A stretch of DNA of 54,988 nucleotides from Spirochaetales bacterium Spiro_09 (GTDB lineage Bacteria > Spirochaetota > Spirochaetia > Treponematales > Treponemataceae): NCBI GenBank assembly GCA_001604385.1, contig LVBK01000006.1, positions 2,813-57,800 on the forward strand, in the 5' to 3' direction. Positions 52,516 to 54,988 of this stretch are shown one piece after another. The notes below the pieces were generated by a model that made no database searches, had not been told where the DNA came from, and saw only the letters and a list, made by a program, of their open reading frames with translations. Position 1 is the stretch's first letter. The number at the start of each line of letters is the position of its first letter. The position numbers were made by a program, and so were the translations under genes.

Positions 52516-53982
52516 TCAGTTCATAAAGTGTTCGAGATACGTGGAGAGGAAATTGTCTTCCAGCCGCTTGTCGCGAAGGAAGGTATCGGTAACAATCTGC
52601 TGCGCCCAGCTTGCGGCGTAATAGTTATAAAACATGGGAACCATCTCGGCGAATTGCGCATCCACGCTTTTTTCTTCCGTCATCTGAAGCACTATGACAT
52701 TGGAACCGAGCAGTACGGGCTCTGATACCTGTCCTGCGGCCACGGAGAAAGCGTTGCGGAAAAAAGCCTCGCTTTTTGTCGCTTGGGCAAGTTCAGGATT
52801 AGCCTCGGTCGGAACGGGAGTCAGCACGGAGACTCCTCCGTAGTTGATCGGGAAGGCAGCGGTGGTTTTAACCTCAAGACCGGATTCGGCTGCCATAACG
52901 CGCAGTCCCCGGGTGGAAGCGTTTTTGGCAAATTCTGCGGCCTGGCCCATATAGTAGTCTTCAATCATGCCCCGTTCGTTTTGGCTCAAATACAGGGTAA
53001 CTGCAGAAATGACCGACGCATCGGTGAAATCGGGATTTGCGGGGGCTGCATTGACGCGCACAAGAGCGAAGCCGTTTACTGTCGAGACAACGGAGCTTAC
53101 CGCACCTTCTTCAAGCGCGAGTACTGTTGCAAGTGCCTCGGCATCGGTAAATATGCGGTTCAGTTCGTGACGGCGAGAGGCCAGAAGCTTTCCGTCCTCG
53201 TTGGTACCCTGCCGTGTCGAGAAGTTGGTTACCGCTTCCTCAAAGCTGTATTCACCTTTCGCCAGGGCTGCCGCGGTACGCTTGGCGGCAGTTTCATCCG
53301 CAAAGGTAATGAGCGAAAGGTCGTGGCTGACGAAGAGATCAGCGTGCTCTTTTCCCCAGGAGGCAGCAAGGTCCGCCGGATACGAAGTGGTGGCAAAACT
53401 GACATACTCGAAGGCGCGTTCGGGACTCGACATGGTTTTTACCAGATCCGCTTCCTTTGATGATGTTTTCAGACCATACATGCTGTTCTGGTCGCCAAAG
53501 ATATCTTCAATAAAGCGCTGAACGGTCAGGTCCTCGCGGGTGGTCTTTCGGCGGGACACTCGTACGGCCTCGGGCGTTTCGTTGAACGCGCGCGATGAGT
53601 ATCTTCCGTTTTCGTCAAGATAATAGGGCAGGAGGGTTTTGTTGACCAGGCTTTCGGGCGCCTTGTAGGAGGCCTTCTTCAGTTCGTCGAGTATGGCAAG
53701 ACGGACAACCGAAGAATTGAAGGCTGTTTGCATTATTTGATAATAGGAAAAGTCGTTAAGCTCCTGGCCTTCTTCCTGCATGCGGCGCGCAATGGCCTGC
53801 ATCTGGTTCAGGAAAAACGTACCTTCGGCGTACTCGATGGGTTTGCCGTTCCACTTTCCGAATACAATGGCTTCACCGGTAGCCGAACCGCCAAAAGCGG
53901 GAATAAATACAAAGGAAACAATGGCCAGTATCAGAATACCGACTGCGCCCGCATACAGCAGGCCTCTTTTCAATGATGGCAT
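52516..53982 (-). CDS. PpiD/SurA-like membrane-anchored peptidyl-prolyl isomerase
   Basis: The 488-residue protein has an N-terminal membrane anchor (LLYAGAVGILILAIVSFVFI) and a SurA/PpiD-type N-terminal helical domain (IVFGKWNGKPIEYAEGTFFLNQM). The parvulin-like domain is around residues 210-305, with TRQGTNEDGKLLASRRHELN and VSSVVSTVNGFALVRVN. The parvulin core is degenerate, so it may act as a chaperone rather than an isomerase. It should stand in the periplasm and help outer-membrane and secreted proteins fold. The strong ribosome site AGGAAGG lies upstream of the ATG, in contrast to the leaderless genes. Confidence 0.82.
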   Translation of the reverse strand: MPSLKRGLLYAGAVGILILAIVSFVFIPAFGGSATGEAIVFGKWNGKPIEYAEGTFFLNQMQAIARRMQEEGQELNDFSYYQIMQTAFNSSVVRLAILDELKKASYKAPESLVNKTLLPYYLDENGRYSSRAFNETPEAVRVSRRKTTREDLTVQRFIEDIFGDQNSMYGLKTSSKEADLVKTMSSPERAFEYVSFATTSYPADLAASWGKEHADLFVSHDLSLITFADETAAKRTAAALAKGEYSFEEAVTNFSTRQGTNEDGKLLASRRHELNRIFTDAEALATVLALEEGAVSSVVSTVNGFALVRVNAAPANPDFTDASVISAVTLYLSQNERGMIEDYYMGQAAEFAKNASTRGLRVMAAESGLEVKTTAAFPINYGGVSVLTPVPTEANPELAQATKSEAFFRNAFSVAAGQVSEPVLLGSNVIVLQMTEEKSVDAQFAEMVPMFYNYYAASWAQQIVTDTFLRDKRLEDNFLSTYLEHFMN

Positions 53983-54157
53983 AGAATGATCCTTCCTGAT
54001 GACTTATTAAAGTAGGAACCAGAATACCACGCTCATTCTTCCTCTGTCAACGCAAGCGGGCGGTGTGGAAGTTGAGGAAGTCAGGGCCAAGGCACGCGAT
54101 ATCGGGATGGGCGGATCCACCGCCGAGAACGTCATGAATAATTTGACAACGGCTCTA

Positions 54158-54186
54158 TTGACATTTTTTTATCGCTCAGATATATT
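54158..54186 (+). promoter_or_regulatory. tRNA-Asp promoter
   Basis: TTGACA (54158-54163), a 17-base spacer that includes seven Ts, and TATATT (54181-54186) end 12 bases before the mature tRNA-Asp. Confidence 0.75.
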
Positions 54187-54198
54187 CAACAACGTCAC

Positions 54199-54272
54199 GG
54201 GGGCGTAGCGAAGCTGGTTATCGCGCCGGCCTGTCAAGCCGGAGATCGCGGGTTCAAGCCCCGTCGCTCCCG
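54199..54272 (+). tRNA. tRNA-Asp (anticodon GTC)
   Basis: Acceptor GGGGGCG pairs with CGCTCCC with one G-T pair. The anticodon stem CCGGC/GCCGG closes the loop CTGTCAA with anticodon GTC. The T arm is GCGGG-TTCAAGC-CCCGT. CCA is not encoded. An intrinsic terminator follows three bases later. Confidence 0.95.
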
Positions 54273-54274
54273 CT

Positions 54275-54307
54275 AAGCCCGTCTGGTTTCAGACGGGCTT
54301 TTTTTTT
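54275..54307 (+). terminator. Intrinsic terminator after tRNA-Asp
   Basis: AAGCCCGTCTG (54275-54285) pairs with CAGACGGGCTT (54290-54300), followed by a run of Ts. Confidence 0.92.
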
Positions 54308-54399
54308 CTTGCAGCCGTAACAGGATCCATATAAACGGCATATAGACATTCGGATCCTGATAACATAGGCCGCTCCGCGGAAACGCGCAACGGCCATTC

Positions 54400-54471
54400 C
54401 GGGTAGTAGCGCAGGGGTAGCGCGCTTGGTTCGGGACCAAGAGGTCGGGGGTTCAATTCCCCCCTGCCCGA
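54400..54471 (+). tRNA. tRNA-Pro (anticodon CGG)
   Basis: Acceptor CGGGTAG pairs with CTGCCCG. The anticodon stem CTTGG/CCAAG closes the loop TTCGGGA with anticodon CGG. The T arm is GGGGG-TTCAATT-CCCCC. CCA is not encoded. It reads CCG. A short terminator follows, then an inverted copy of its own 3' end. Confidence 0.94.
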
Positions 54472-54478
54472 AAAATAA

Positions 54479-54504
54479 ACCGTCCATCAGGGCGGTTTTT
54501 TTTT
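54479..54504 (+). terminator. Intrinsic terminator after tRNA-Pro
   Basis: ACCGTCC (54479-54485) pairs with GGGCGGT (54490-54496) with one T-G pair over a four-base loop, followed by Ts. Confidence 0.8.
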
Positions 54505-54511
54505 ATTTAAA

Positions 54512-54528
54512 GGCAGGGGGGAATCGAA
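54512..54528 (-). repeat. Inverted fragment of a tRNA T arm next to the IS edge
   Basis: On the minus strand this reads TTCGATTCCCCCCTGCC, matching the T-loop and acceptor 3' strand of tRNA-Pro (54452-54468) at 16 of 17 bases. It ends three bases before the IS terminal repeat. It may be the 3' remnant of an opposite-strand tRNA cut by the element. Confidence 0.5.
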
Positions 54529-54531
54529 TTT

Positions 54532-54988
54532 ACTGCTATCAATATTGTTGAAACCACCCTATCCCGTCTCAAGCGACCAAATGAGCAGCCACCCACCCAT
54601 TCCCCGGTTGCCCTTTGTTCGTTACTGTTCTCCTTCTGAAATCAACTACCGGAGGATTCTTCTTCCTTTGTAACCAGATATCACCCATCCATTTGGCCTG
54701 TATCCGCTGTCGCGTCCACACATTTCTGCGGATAAACAGGCCCTCAAAGGCATACTTCGTCTCGCTGTCATCCAGAAGACGGACCTTATCCGCATGCGTG
54801 CCATCCCGGTCACCTCTCACCCTGTTGCTGATCCGGTATGGTTTACGAAATGCATGATGACCGAGCGTAATGACCATTCGGGACATGGTCATCGATACCT
54901 CCCTGTCAGCTCGAACTGTCTCCCGTGTATGTGCCGCCGAGTTCTTGCGGATCTCGCGGTCAAGATAATTGACCGGGAAAAGAGGATT
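54532..54988 (-). mobile_element. 3' end of an IS-like element (right copy, inverted)
   Basis: The edge is marked by ACTGCTATCAATATTGTTGA (54532-54551), the exact reverse complement of the terminal 20-mer of the left copy. The element continues past the window end. It is inverted relative to the left copy, so both copies point their transposase 3' ends into the window. Confidence 0.75.
54569..54988 (-). CDS. Transposase-like protein, C-terminal part (5' end outside window)
   Basis: The frame stays open to the window edge, giving 139 visible residues. The first internal ATG would be at 54892, but 32 in-frame codons upstream contain NYLDREIRKNSAAHTRETVR, so the gene starts outside. The rest matches the left copy almost residue for residue. 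The basic C terminus and repeated terminal sequence point to a transposase. I cannot place it in a family with certainty, nor see its catalytic triad. Confidence 0.6.
   Translation of the reverse strand, partial: NPLFPVNYLDREIRKNSAAHTRETVRADREVSMTMSRMVITLGHHAFRKPYRISNRVRGDRDGTHADKVRLLDDSETKYAFEGLFIRRNVWTRQRIQAKWMGDIWLQRKKNPPVVDFRRRTVTNKGQPGNGWVAAHLVA

Noticed and set aside
54254..54487. Minus-strand reading frame across the tRNA-Asp/tRNA-Pro region
   Set aside because: It runs antisense through tRNA-Pro and the terminators, and its sequence is typical of translated tRNA genes (GGIEPPTSWSRTKRATP-like), a known annotation artefact.

Overview
The window looks like part of a spirochaete chromosome, most likely from a Treponema-like member of the Spirochaetota with a moderate GC content. 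Three things support this: the gene order rplU-prp-rpmA-obg-nadD-yqeK-lytR-rsfS, several proteins that look like spirochaete-specific families, and loose spirochaete-type lipoprotein signals. Species assignment is inference. The window begins and ends inside two inverted copies of the same insertion-sequence-like element, so it may be a contig that broke at repeats.

Layout. 1-361: 3' end of the left element. 370-5149: a YihY/BrkB membrane protein fused to a cyclic-nucleotide-type domain, then a tight lysine/diaminopimelate operon (dapA, asd, lysA). 5157-5244: a MITE-like element with the same terminal repeat. 5251-12197: cell-wall genes on the minus strand (murD, and the operon murE-ddl-dapF-like) around a FecR-domain protein. 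12263-19988: queD, hisFH, a small membrane protein, recQ, pepF and a transporter with a HEAT-repeat tail. 20014-25648: an SH3 lipoprotein, an ABC-F ATPase, an M20 peptidase and a KamA/EpmB-like radical SAM enzyme. 25753-26616: an alternative sigma factor behind a near-perfect sigma-54 promoter. 26684-34001: a YibQ-like deacetylase, tsaD, apt, tRNA-Gln and tRNA-Glu, an unknown protein, pgeF and argS. 34002-34448: a 447-base gene-free stretch rich in nested palindromes. 34449-39479: the ribosome-assembly cluster. 39540-50768: an acidic-tail protein, ispE, spoVG, tRNA-Gln, rplY, tilS, ftsH, a large exported protein, an HtrA-like protease and lepA. 50776-53982: a DUF115 protein and a SurA/PpiD-like foldase. 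54199-54471: tRNA-Asp and tRNA-Pro.

Functional threads. Lysine/DAP synthesis and murein precursor assembly (dapA, asd, lysA, murD, murE, ddl) are concentrated in the first 12 kb. Translation dominates the rest: five tRNAs, L21, L27, L25, Prp, Obg, RsfS, LepA, ABC-F, TsaD, TilS and ArgS. FtsH, HtrA and the PpiD-like protein form an envelope quality-control group.

The two most striking signals are regulatory. First, at least ten genes carry a sigma-70 -10 hexamer 6-10 bases before the start codon and no Shine-Dalgarno sequence, which predicts widespread leaderless transcripts. Second, the alternative sigma factor has a -24/-12 promoter, which suggests an RpoN-to-alternative-sigma cascade like the one known in Borrelia. 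A DapF-like protein lacking one of its two catalytic cysteines, and nested palindromes with covarying outer arms, are also worth following up.
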